From positions 29,796,749 through 29,860,748 of the forward strand of contig CM045735.1 of the NCBI GenBank assembly GCA_024760905.1: a stretch of DNA of 64,000 nt, in the 5' to 3' direction. Both the position numbers and the translations under genes were made by a program. Below the pieces are notes generated by a model. It worked only from the letters and a program-made list of their open reading frames with translations, did not search any database and was not told where the DNA came from. Positions 1 through 12,600 of this stretch are shown in pieces. The first letter of the stretch is position 1. Each line of letters starts with the position of its first letter. This DNA comes from Plotosus lineatus. Its lineage: Eukaryota > Chordata > Actinopteri > Siluriformes > Plotosidae.

Positions 1-2
1 TG

Positions 3-749
3 AAGGAAGTCACCCGGAATAACACAAGAGGACTCAGTTGGACGTTCACAGAAAAGTTAGAAGATCTAGACTTTGCGGATGACATATCCCTTCTTTCACA
101 CAGTTTTCAGGATATCCAGATGAAAACCAATGATCTAGACACAATAGGAAGACGGATTGGCTTACAGATCAATACCGATAAAAAAAATGTCATGTCTACA
201 GAAGTGGTGCAACTGAGAGACGAGAACATCGAAGAGGTCCAACAATTCACTTACCTGGGCAGCAAGATCCATGCCAGTGGAGACTTAGAAGCTGATGTAA
301 GATCACGATTAGATAAAGCCAGAGGAGCTTTCTGTTCTCTGAGGAACATTTGGAAGTCAAACAAGATTACAGTTACCACCAAATTGAGGATATATAAAAG
401 CAATGTCCTCCTTTATGGATCAGAATCTTGGAAAGTTACACAGACCATCTGCAATATGATAGATGTATTTCAGACCAAATACCTCAGGAGAATACTCCGT
501 ATATACTGGCCAAATATCATCTCAAACGAAGACCTGTACCAACAAACCAACACCTGCGCACTATCCCAAGAGATAAAGAGGAGAAGATGGAGATGGATAG
601 GACACGTCTGCAGAATGCAACCAGATTCCATCCCAAGAGTAGCTATGAGATGGACACCACCGGGGAAGAGAAGAAGAGGTCGACCTAAGGAAACCTGGAG
701 GCAATCAGTGGAGAAAGAAATGAAGGAAGTAGGATGGACATGTGGATAG
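3..749 (+). mobile_element. RTE-type LINE, 3' part of reverse transcriptase ORF
   Basis: One frame is open from the window edge to 749. It carries the reverse-transcriptase active-site motif FADDIS (about 72-89), YLGSKIHASGDLEADV, VLLYGSESWK, and the C-terminal RRRWRWIGHVCRM and GKRRRGRPKETW typical of such LINEs. The element's 3' end runs into (TA)n at about 838. Its 5' part is outside the window. Confidence 0.8.
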
Positions 750-835
750 GTGCAGAGATGGGCACAAGACAGACAGCATTGGAGCTCTAAGGTGACGGCC
801 TTATGTACAATCAGTACGAATAGGATTAAGTTAAG

Positions 836-946
<111 letters not shown>

Positions 947-947
947 G

Positions 948-1560
948 CATATTCGACGTAATAAGCGCGCTGCTCCAATAAGCCAAACCCCCCCCCCCCC
1001 ACCAATGTTTTTGATCTTGCGTCTAATAACCGCCCATGTGTACTGGGAGCAAAATCATGGATCAAACTTATTTATTCGATCAGTCTCTGTAATGGTAAAA
1101 TGAGGCGTTCACTGCCTGTAAAAGGGAGTTTACACGGTATTTTAAGACCCCCTGTCACTGGGGAATGTCTATAATGTTCATCAGTAAGAACACATTTGAT
1201 TGTTCCGCTGTGCTTTAAGAAACAGGAAAATATTTTGCTGTGTTCTCTTGTTACATGTCCAACAACCAACGAACCATTAGAAACTTATATAGAAAACTAT
1301 CGGATGTTCTGAATGAATGGAGCGATGAGCCAGATATGGACCTATCAGAAAGTGATGCCAAGTATTTTTCACCCAGGTCTCCTGCTCACTAACTTCATAA
1401 ATTTAAGGACGTTCCTGGCCATGTGCTTTTGTTTATATTCGTGTTGAATGGTTCAACGTGCCATGTGCTAAAGTTGACATTCGTGTTGATTGGCTCGATT
1501 TTACTTCCGGAAAAATGTTTAATGGAACAGCACCAGGAGGGAAAAGTAAGGGGTCTTTTT
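948..1560 (-). repeat. Unclassified interspersed repeat, copy 1
   Basis: The same sequence recurs in the opposite orientation at about 62650-63345. Shared segments include the cluster around ACTGGGGAATGTCTATAATG, the octamer TTACATGT, and an open stretch with SDEPDMDLSESD. The end carries GTAATAAGCGC. It is probably a non-autonomous DNA transposon or a fragment of one; family not recognised. Confidence 0.6.
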
Positions 1561-1729
1561 TTTTTAAATTATGCTGTTTTCTGTTTATCTTCAGCTTTCA
1601 TGTAAGTAGTTTGGTTGACACCACAAAATGTATAAAACAAATACTAGTAAAACTCTTTTATTGTTCTGTTATTATTCATGTTTTCTCACCTCGATGGTAA
1701 TAAGCACTTACCATTCCACTCCGCTGGTC

Positions 1730-2676
<947 letters not shown>

Positions 2677-2696
2677 TACAGAGCTTGTAGCCTTGC

Positions 2697-3057
2697 TACC
2701 TTTCCACTTGGTCTCCTGAACACATAGTATTTCCACCTTCCTCCTCTGCATCATGTCAGCCAGCTCTCCAGCTTTCCTGTCCCCAAGCTTCGTTCCACCT
2801 ACGGACACGCCTCCCACCTCTCCTTCGGCAACCAACAGTAGCCCAGTTTTCACCAGCACCCAGTTTTCACCAGCACTGACGACAGTCATTGTTAACCCGG
2901 GCGTCAACCGATCTGGTATGACATTCTTATTGATGACTTGCATTACAAATTTGACAAATGTTTTACGTTGGATGCCCTTCCTGACACAACTCTGCATTTA
3001 TCCGGGCTTGGGACCGGCGTGAGGATAAACACTGGCTTGTGCCCCCTTCACGGCTGC
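2697..3057 (-). mobile_element. RTE LINE 5' fragment
   Basis: The minus strand encodes ADMMQRRKVEILCVQETKWK G, the start of the apurinic-like endonuclease domain. It is preceded by the same 5' leader (GGGCATCC-ACGTAAAA, ATGCAGCC) as the larger copy at 8112-11380. It is truncated after the first endonuclease motif. Confidence 0.8.
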
Positions 3058-3060
3058 ATT

Positions 3061-3085
3061 TTATATATATATATATATGTATATA

Positions 3086-3142
<57 letters not shown>
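3061..3142. repeat. (TA)n microsatellite
   Basis: A nearly pure TA tract with one GTATATACTGTA interruption, directly at the 5' end of the LINE fragment. Confidence 0.95.
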
Positions 3143-3146
<4 letters not shown>

Positions 3147-3562
3147 AATTATTTAGGTGCCCAAATAATAGCTGACTTTAGCTATTAATAGATAATAGAT
3201 CTGGCCCCCACCGCCTCATCCAGCACTCTGAGAGTCGACGTTTCAATCGTCTGAAGCTGACCAATTAGAGCAGAGTAGGCACAAAAAGTGGAAAGACCTT
3301 AAATGGGAAGAGGAAGACAAACAGGTGTGGGGCATTTCAGGGCAGGAGCTTCCAAGAGACTTTAATATCAATAAAAAACATTTCCCTCTGTGACCGTGCT
3401 TTGAACATCCATCTGTAGTACATTTTTCTATTCTGTTTGATTGTCACAGCTTTTATTTACTCCTCTCTTAACTCAGCATTACATTTGGGCCATTTCATAG
3501 TATTTTATGGTATTGTTTTGTGTCTGATGTAATTTGTATACACTCTATCTGTTTTATTTCAG
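3143..3562. other. camsap1 intron, nothing recognised
   Basis: Unique-looking intronic sequence between the (TA)n tract and the first exon. No repeat family or conserved frame was seen. Confidence 0.6.
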
Positions 3563-3642
3563 TAACAAAGCAAGCACCTCCTATTCACTTCTTTCACTTA
3601 AACAGAGACAACAGAATTCCATCCAGGACGAGGACACAACAG
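3563..3642 (+). CDS. camsap1: camsap1 exon (first in window)
   Basis: Acceptor ttttatttcag and donor gtaaat frame an 80-nt exon that starts with one base of a split Ser codon and ends one base into the next codon. It encodes NKASTSYSLLSLKQRQQ followed by an acidic patch, corresponding to the LRQKQQKALQ segment of human CAMSAP1 after the CH-domain region. Confidence 0.8.
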
Positions 3643-6600
3643 GTAAATGTCCATTGTTTTCTATAGACAATAAATGCAAATTGCAAAGACACTATGTGCA
3701 AAAAACCCACATTTGAGGGGTGTCATGTTTTAACATATTGTGTAATACTGCTTGTACTACAGAGATTTACCAGTGATTAGTGAATTCAGTCCATTTTCTA
3801 AACTACGTAATCCTAATTAGGGTTGCAGATGCTCCTTATAATTTCAGTTGAATAAGATAGCAATAAGAACAAGAAGATTAAATGGTGTAGTGGTTAGCAT
3901 ATCCACTTCTCATTAGGAAGGCTCTTGGGTCGTGTCCCAAGCCTTGCGAGGATATTTCTGTTTGGAATTTGCGTATTCTCTTTCAGCCTGCATGGGTTTC
4001 CTCTGGGTACTTCTGTTTCCACCAACAGACTAAAGATGTGCACATATCCTAGGTGTGAGTGCGAATGGTTGAGTGTTAGGCTTAACAACAAGCTGTTCAA
4101 AGTGTACCCTGCCCTCACCCAAAGTTGGCTGAGGTAGGCTTAAGCCTTCCCGTGACCCTATTAGGATTAAGTAATTTGGAAAATAAATGACTAATGTAAA
4201 TAATAATAGATTATACTATTGCATCCATACTTGTGTGTGTATTTGTGTAGAGTTTAGGAACAGATCTAGTTCTTTGTCACACATGGATGGACATAGTCCT
4301 GGATCTCGGCTGGCCTGGATGGAGAAACGACAAAGGTAAGGGGCCAAAGCCTGAAAATTCAAGGAAATGAAAATCTGATGATTAGGTTTCAACTTTGAGC
4401 CCAACATTTCTGTCTTTTGCTTTATTCTTACAGACCAGTTTCTCATTTGGACATGGAGTGGGAGCGTGTGGGTGGTGACAATGTCAGCTTAGCTCGATCC
4501 ATCAGCAAAGACAGTTTAGCTTCCAACGTCATCTCTGTAACCCCTTGTCATCATGTCAACAGTCAGCCTTCACCAGACACAATACGCAGCAATGATAATG
4601 AGGAAAAGGAGGACGAGCTTGTGGCCATTATAGGACCCCAGGGGATGGCTGGGTACCGAGAGCCCCAGCCAGAGAGCTTCTTCCTAGAGCCACTGCAGCC
4701 GGCTGTTTTACGACCGAATAAGGAAAAAATCACAGTGGTCAGTAAACGAGAGGAAAGTGGTGAGGGGCAGATTCACAGACATAGAGGGGGACACTCACCT
4801 GTTGACCGTACTGTAATAAACCAAACTTTCATGACTATTGACACTGTGGATGCGGAAAACATAAACGCTGTGCAGTCTGGTGGTTTCTTCCTACATGGAA
4901 ACTGTGAGCTTCCGAGACATGGAACACATGAGTGGGTGCGTGTAGGCTCAGAGTCCGAGATTGAGAATGAAGATGAAGAGGATGATATAGTCGATGAAGA
5001 GTTTGAAAGCTCTCTAATAGACCAAGATGCGAAACGCCAAGATCAGCGACAAGAAGAACATGAATCAGCAAAATTGTGCTTGGATGTGCGACTGTGTGAG
5101 CACGGAGACAAAGATGGCACCAGTGGCCATTGTAGCCCGTGTCCGAGCTCAGTTTCTCAGGCTAGCAGTGCCTCTAGCCGTATGACTAGCTTCACAGAGA
5201 GAAGACTACACCGCAACACTCTGCATGATAATTACAGCAGTGCTAGTAGCTCACATGCTACCACTCCTGATGGCTCTGAGAGTGGCACTTTGAGTCCTGA
5301 TGTAAAAGGAGGCATGGCTTCAGACCTTCTCCATCTGCGACTGCAGCTGGAAGATAAGCGACGGGCCATCGAGGCTCAAAAGAAGAAGGTGGAGGTGCTG
5401 GCAGCACGACAGAGGCTTCAGCTGGGCAAAGCAGCCTTCCTTAATGTAGTTAAGAAGGGTCGCAGCGATACACTGCCACATCCTTCCAAACTGGAGTTAG
5501 TGGCGATGAAAGGGAAAGAACTGACCAAAGATGACATGGAGGTGTTAAGGGGCCAGCGCAAGCAAGCTGAGGAAAATTCAGGTTTAAGAAAAGTGTGGGA
5601 GGCTCCACCTGCTGGATTAGAAGTGCAGGATGCGGAAGGGGTGGATGAGGAGGATATGGGTGAAGATTTAGACCTGAGTGACTGTAGTCGCTCAATTGAA
5701 GTCTTGAATGATGCAATTGGTGCAATCCAGCAGCAGATGATGCAGTTGTCTGTTCAGCAGGAGTTGCTCATGAAACAAACCATGAGGTCTCCAGTGCAGG
5801 AATACATGATGAAACCTCAATCTCCTGAGTCTAAGCCCCGATCTTCTATACAGTTCTTAGAGATGTCGACTGCAACGCGACGAACCCCCAAGTTAAGTTC
5901 ATCAAGAAGTACTCGAACCAAACCATCAGAGCTTAAACTTAGCAGGGAAAACAGCAGCCGTGCAAGTTTAAAAGTCAGTGCCCGAACACCTACTACTGAT
6001 TCTAGAACATCTCCAGAGTGCAGGACACTACGAGTAGAGAACAAAGAAGAAGATGGGACCAAGTCAATGGGGCGCACCTCTGGCAGGGGCATCACAAGAA
6101 ATACCACGTTCCGTCTCAACGATACTGGAAACCTAAAGTTTGAGGGTCCACAGTTGCCCAAATTAGAATCACCGGCAGTGGAAGAGAAAAGTGGTTCTGG
6201 AAAGGAACCCATTGCAGATCAGTGTGAAGAGAAGAAAGCTCAGCTGATTGAGGTCACCCTGTCTGACCTGACTGATGCACCTGACTCAGGCGAACAAAAG
6301 TCAGGATTGGGCTTTTTCTTCAAGGTAATAACAATAGTACTTCCTCATGTTACTTTTTCTTTTTTTAATAAAATGACAATGCTCGCAAGTTTTTTTTTTA
6401 TATTTGAAGTGGTGCAAAAAGTTTATATTTATGAATGTTAATGAAACGTTAAGTGTGAGAGTATAGTTCAGTGAAAATGTTTTGTTGTATCACTGTTACC
6501 AAGAAGAACGATGTTCCTTTAAGTGGGCAGTGGTGGCTCAATGGTTAAGACTCCGGGTTAGTGATCAGAAGGTTGGAGGCTGAAGTGCTGGTACCACAAG

Positions 6601-9600
6601 CTACCTTGGATTTGGACCAAAGCTATGATAGTCACCCAGATGATTGTTTATGGGGGGGGGGTTTCAGAAAAAAATAAAATTCAAAAGAGACCATAAGAAA
6701 CTATATAGGGTTTCTAAGGGCCAGTACCAAATACTTGGGGGTAGTGGAGGCCCGGTGGTAGGGTGTTGGATTACCGATCCCCAAGTCGAGGGTTCAAACC
6801 CCACTATCAACTGGTTGTCACTGCTGTTCCCCCCAGTGCAGCTAACTTGCTTGTCAAAAGCCAGCCATGTCTCTCACCATCCCTGGTGAGAGGCTGTAAA
6901 AAACCATGACTGACTTTCGTCAAGAGTAGGCTGCATAGCCATCAGCATGTTTCTGCCCTTCAATGGTCTGGTGAGCTGTCCAGGATGTACTCTGCCATCA
7001 CCCATAGTTGGTTGAGATGGGCACCAGTCTTCATGTGACCCTAATTAGGTTAAGTGGTTCAGAAAATGAATGAATGAATAATCTGTTAGCATAAATACCA
7101 AGCATGCACACATGTCCCTTTCATGACATGCAATATTACCACCCGCCTCTTTACGAACTTTGTATATGGTTGCGGTCTAACACACTTGGAGGGAAAGCAC
7201 AATTCACCCTCCTCATTACGGGACACAGATGACCATAATTGTCTGGTGATTACTAAGAATGACAGGCAAGTGAGCATATGCCCCTTCTCCGTCACGTAAA
7301 AGCTCGGCCAATTACCTCCCATGGACACACAGTCACGAATGGCTGAGGCATTAACCTGGATTCAAACTTGCAATCTCTGGAGTAATAGTCACTTGGGAGC
7401 AATCACTAACATGGTTTAGTATAAAAAGAGCATCTGGGCAGAGATTACAGAGACCACACATGATGTTTAATAAGCATGAACTGAAGCTCTTCCTGAGTAT
7501 CTGAACGATTCTGTCACATGATTGGCTGATTAACTAAGTGACAAAATAAATGTGATGGTAAACAGATATTTCTGAAAAAAATACACCGTGTGTGTGTGTC
7601 TGTGTGTCTGTGTGTCTGTGTGTGTCTGTGTGTGTCTGTGTGTGTAGGATGATCAGAAGGCCGCAGATGAGCTGGCGAAGAAGCGTGCTGCGTTTTTGCT
7701 GAAGCAACAGAAGAAAGCTGAGGAAGCCCGTCTTCGCAAGCAGCAGCTGGAGGCAGAGTCAGAGCTGAAACGTGATGAGGCCAGGTACGTTTGTGTTTGT
7801 TCTCTGAATCTGCCAAAAAAACCCACTGTCTTTCTCATTCCCCTGATTTTACCCCCTTTCTTCTATAGATTTAGTTATGTCCAATTCCCACTCATCAAGT
7901 ACAGGTATACCTCGGCTTACGTCATTAATTGGTTCCACGAGAGACGACGTAAGTCGAAATCGACTTAAATCGAATTAGCTTGTCTCAAGGCAACCCTAGG
8001 CTAGGCTACCCCAAATTTACTTGTATAATACAGTATACAGAAATCCCCTGTTATTCGCAGGGTTACATTCCTCCCCCACCCACAGATCACAAAAATCTGC
8101 TAATTATTGATCTTCTTTTCTTCTTCTTCTTCTTTTTCTTTTTCTTCTTTTCCTTTCGGCTGTTTGTGTCAGGAGTCGCCATAGCAAATTATCTGTCTCC
8201 ATCTGTCCCCCGATCCTCTGCATCTTCTTCTCTTACACCAACTACCTTCATGTCCTCCTTCAGCACACCCATAAAGTTCCTCCTTGGTCTTCCTCTAGGC
8301 CTTCTGCCTGGTAGTTCCAAACTCAGCATCCTACTACCAATATATTCACTATCCCTCCACTGTACATGTCCAAACCATCTTCTAGCCTCTCTGACTTTGT
8401 GTCCAAAGCATCTTATATGTGCTGTCCTTCTGATGTACTGATTCCTGATCCTATCCATCCTCATTACTCCCAAAGAGAACCTCAACATTTTCATCTCTTG
8501 TACCTCCAGCTCTGCCTCCTGTCTTTTCCTCAGTTTCACTGTTTCTAAATCATACAACATCGCTGGCCTCATCACCGTCTTGTACACTTTTCCTTTCATT
8601 CTTGCTGATACCCTCCTATCACACATCACATCGGACACTTTTCTGCAACCATTCCAACCTGCCTGCACACACTTCTTCGCATCTTTTCCACACTCTCCAT
8701 TGCTCTGGACTGTTGAGCCTAAGTACTTAAAATCCTCCACCTTCTTTATCTCTGCTCCCTGTCACCTCACCGTTCCTCTTGTGTCTTTCTCATTCACACA
8801 CATATATTCTCTCTTACTGAGGCTAACCTTCATTCCTGTCCTTTCCAGGGCATACCTCAACCTCGCTAGATTTTCCTCCACTTGTTCTCTGCTCTCACTA
8901 TAGATCCCAATGCCATCTGCAAGCATCATATTCCATGGAGATTCTTGTCTAACCAAGTCTGTCAGCCTGTCCATCATGATAGCAAACAAGAAGGGGCTCA
9001 GAGCTGACCCTTGATGCAGTCCCACCTCCACCTTGAACTCTTGTGTCACACTGACAGACACCTCACCACTGTCTTAGATCTCTCGTACATGTCCTGCACC
9101 ACTCTACCATACTTCTCTGCTACTCCAGACTTCCTCATGCAATACAGTACTACAGTTCCTCTCTCAGCACCCTGTCATATGCTTTCTCCAGATCTACAAA
9201 GGCACCACACAGCTCCCTCTGACCTTTTCTGTACTTTTCTATTAACATCCTCAACGCAAACACTGCATGTTGAAAGAGCACTGTGGTGCTTTTTCTTGAC
9301 ATGAAACCAAACTGTTTAGTTCAGTTCATTTTCTGTAACCGCTTAATCCTAATTAGGGTTGCAGGGAGGCTGGCGCCCATCCCAGACAACTCCAGGCGAG
9401 GGCACAGTACATCCTGCACAGCTCGCCAGGCCATCTCGGGGCGGAAACACGCTGACGGCTTTGCAGCCTACTCTTGTCAAAAGTCAGCAATGGTTCTTTT
9501 ACATGCCTCACACCATAGACAGTGAGAGACATGGCCAGCTTTTCTTAACCCAGTTAGCTGCACTGGGGGGACACTGACAACCTTATGGAGAGTGGGACTC

Positions 9601-12600
9601 AAAACCCTAACCTTTGGATCAGCGATCCAGCACCCTATACCACTAGGCCACCACTGCTGAAACCAAATTGTTGCTCACAAATGTTGACCTTTGCTCTTAG
9701 TCTAGCTTCCACTATTCTTTCCCAGAACTTTATCATATGGCTCATCAACTATATCCCCCTGTAGTTGCCCCAACTTTGCACATCTCCCCTGTTTTTAAAA
9801 AATGGGCACCAGCAGACTTCTCCTCCATTCCCCGGGCATCCTCTCACTCTCTAAGACCTTGTTGAATATTCTTGTCAGAAAGTCTACTGCTACCTCTCCT
9901 AGACTTCCATACCACTACAGGTATGTCATCAGGACCAACTGCCTTTCCAGTCTTCATCCTCTTCAATGCCCTCCTCCCTTCACCCTTAGTAATATTTTCT
10001 ACTTCCTGGTCCTCAACGTCACCTCTTCTACTCTTTTTTCTCTCTCATTTTCCTCATTCATCAGCTCTTCAAAGTACTCTTTCCATCTTCCCAGCAAAGT
10101 TCTGTCATCAGTCAATACATTTCCCACTCTGTCCTTAATCACTCGAACTTGCTGCATGTCCTTCCCATCTCTATTTCTCTGCTGTGCCAACCTGTATAAA
10201 TCATTTTCTCCCTCCTTACCGTCCAACCTAGCATACAAGTCATCATACACACTCTGTTTGGCTTTTGACACCGCTACCTTCACCTTACGAAGACAACACG
10301 ACACTCTTCCTTTTTCAGTTTCCACCACTTTGTCTTCTGCTCTGCCTTTGCCTTTTTCACCTTCCTCACCATCAGCGTCATCCTGCACACCACCATCCTA
10401 TGCTGTTTGGCAACACTCTCACCCACTACGACTTTGCAGTCACTGACTTCCTTCAAATTACATCGCCTGCACAAGATGTAGTCTACCTGTGTGCTCCTAC
10501 CTCCACTTCTATAAGTCATCCAATGCTCCTGTCTCTTCTGGAAGAAAGTATTCACCACAGCCATTTCTATCCGTTTTGCAAAATCTATCAATATCTGTCC
10601 TTCTGTGTACCTGTCCTGGATACCAAACCTGCCCATCACTTCCTCATCCCCTCTGTTGCCTGCACCAACATGTCCAACGACCACTCTTTCACCTCTGGGG
10701 GTACTCTGCATCACTTCATCTAACTCACACCAGAATCTCTCCTTCTCTTCTAGCTCACATCCTGCCTGTGGGGCATAAGCACTAACAACATTGAACATCA
10801 CACCTTCAATTTCCAACTTGCAACTCATCTCTTTGTCTGACACTCTTTTCACTTCTAGAACATTCCTGACAGACCCCTCCTACAAGATGACTCCTACTCC
10901 AGTTCTCTTCTCATCCTCACCATGATAAAACAGCTTAAGCCCTGCTCCTAAGCTTCTAGCCTTGTTACCTTTCCACCTGGTCTCCTGGACACACAGTATG
11001 TCCACCTTCTTCCTCTGCATCATGTCAGCCAGGTTTCTACTTTTTCCTGTCATAGTTCCAACATTTAAAGTCCCTACTCTCAGTCTTAGACTCATGCCTT
11101 TCCTCTTCTCTCCCTGCCTATGGACACGCCTCCCGCCTCTCCTTCTTTGACCAACAGTAATCCAATTTTCACCAGCACCATGTTGGTTAACAGCGCTGAT
11201 GGCGGTTGTTGTTAACCCGGGCCTCGACCAATCCGGTTTGGAAGTCATATTGATGAATTGCATAGCTGATTTGGCACAGGTTTTACGTCGGATGCCCTTC
11301 CTGACACAACTCTCTACATTTATCCAGGCTTGGGACCCGAAAACTGGTTTGTGCCCCCCCCCATGGCTGCATTAAATCCACTAATTACTGATGCGGTTTT
11401 AAAACCCTATTTATGATATTACATATGCTAAAATATGCTTCTTAAACACATTCTATAGACAGTCTTACTCATAAATACAGTAATAATGTAGTAAAATGTA
11501 GTAATTATTAAGTAAAACCTTTTTAATTTTGTACTGTGATAATATTTGAGTAAATAAAGTGCTTATGCCCCTTACCAGTAGCTAGAGAAGATGATTTTGA
11601 GTGGCATCATCGAGCTTAAATAATAATTAGAAAAACTTGAATTCACAATTCAAGCAATCACGTTGATAACATGTGCATGAAAGAGAAAAAAAGAGGTGTA
11701 CGCATTATCAGCAACCAATCAGCAGGAGGGAGAAAGAAAAGCTCTCAGCCATTGGCAAAATTTGAATCACGTTCCAGGAATGTCGTGATGATGCATATGT
11801 CTAATTTGCCGGGTCTGCTGCTAATTCAGTGTTTCTCAAATAGTGGGACATGGTGTGAGGCCAGGGGAAGCGCATATGACCTTGAGGAACATGGGTTTTT
11901 TTTTTGCCATACTGTCCTAGAATTAAGTGGGGTTTTTTTTTATTATTTCATGCTTTTTTATTTTTAATGTTAATAAAGATACAATGTTATTTATAACAAT
12001 TTTATAATAAGACTATTTATAGTCACACTGGGGTGGGCATGAAATGTTTTTTTTCTTCCGAGAGGGGGCGTCACAGAAAATAATTGAGAAGCACTGTGCT
12101 AATTTAAAAACATTATGAAAATAGCCTTTGAGAGCAAAATCCACGAGTATGCGGGGCTGCATATTTTTTAAATTTTAGTTTTAAAATTAAAAAAAAAAAA
12201 TTCCATCAACATATAATCCAGAACAACTTAACTCGAAATGATTTAAGTCAAGGTATACTTGTATTTCATTCCCTATCACACACCACCAGCATCCAGGGAG
12301 GGGCGGGTGCAAGCATGCACATTCCCCCCTCTGTGACTTGTGATGCTGCCGTCTTTTCGAACTGCTTTGTATGTGTATTTAGGGGCAGCCTAACACATTC
12401 GGAGAACACTGTTTGCTCCCTCATACAAATGAGCTCACATGATTGGCTGTTGATTGCTGTCAGTCACAGGGTATATACTAGTCCTTCTCAAAAAATTAGC
12501 ATATTGTGATAAAGTTCATTATTTTCTGTAATGTACTGATAAAAATTAAACTTTCATATGTTTTAGATTCATTGCACAACAAGTAAAATATTTCAGGTCT

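Larger units (their letters stand above)
7902..12261. mobile_element. Tigger-like element enlarged by nested insertions
   Basis: Ends are CAGGTATACCTCGGCTTACG and, inverted, CAAGTATACCTTGACTTAAA, each flanked by TA. Inside lie remnants of a second TA-target family (TTATTCGCAGGG near 8050; the AAATATGCTTCTTAAACACA block near 11430), an RTE LINE, a SINE within the LINE, and a hAT MITE. The outer element itself has no coding sequence left. Confidence 0.7.

Noticed and set aside
4835..5071. Minus-strand open frames inside camsap1 exons (also 5450-5725 and 5817-6212)
   Set aside because: They are shadows of a strongly conserved plus-strand coding exon.
6325..6441. Extension of the camsap1 large exon to the stop at 6441
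   Set aside because: The donor AAGGTAATA at 6324 joins in phase to the conserved DDQKAADELAKKR exon at 7648; the extra codons are hydrophobic and unlike any CAMSAP.
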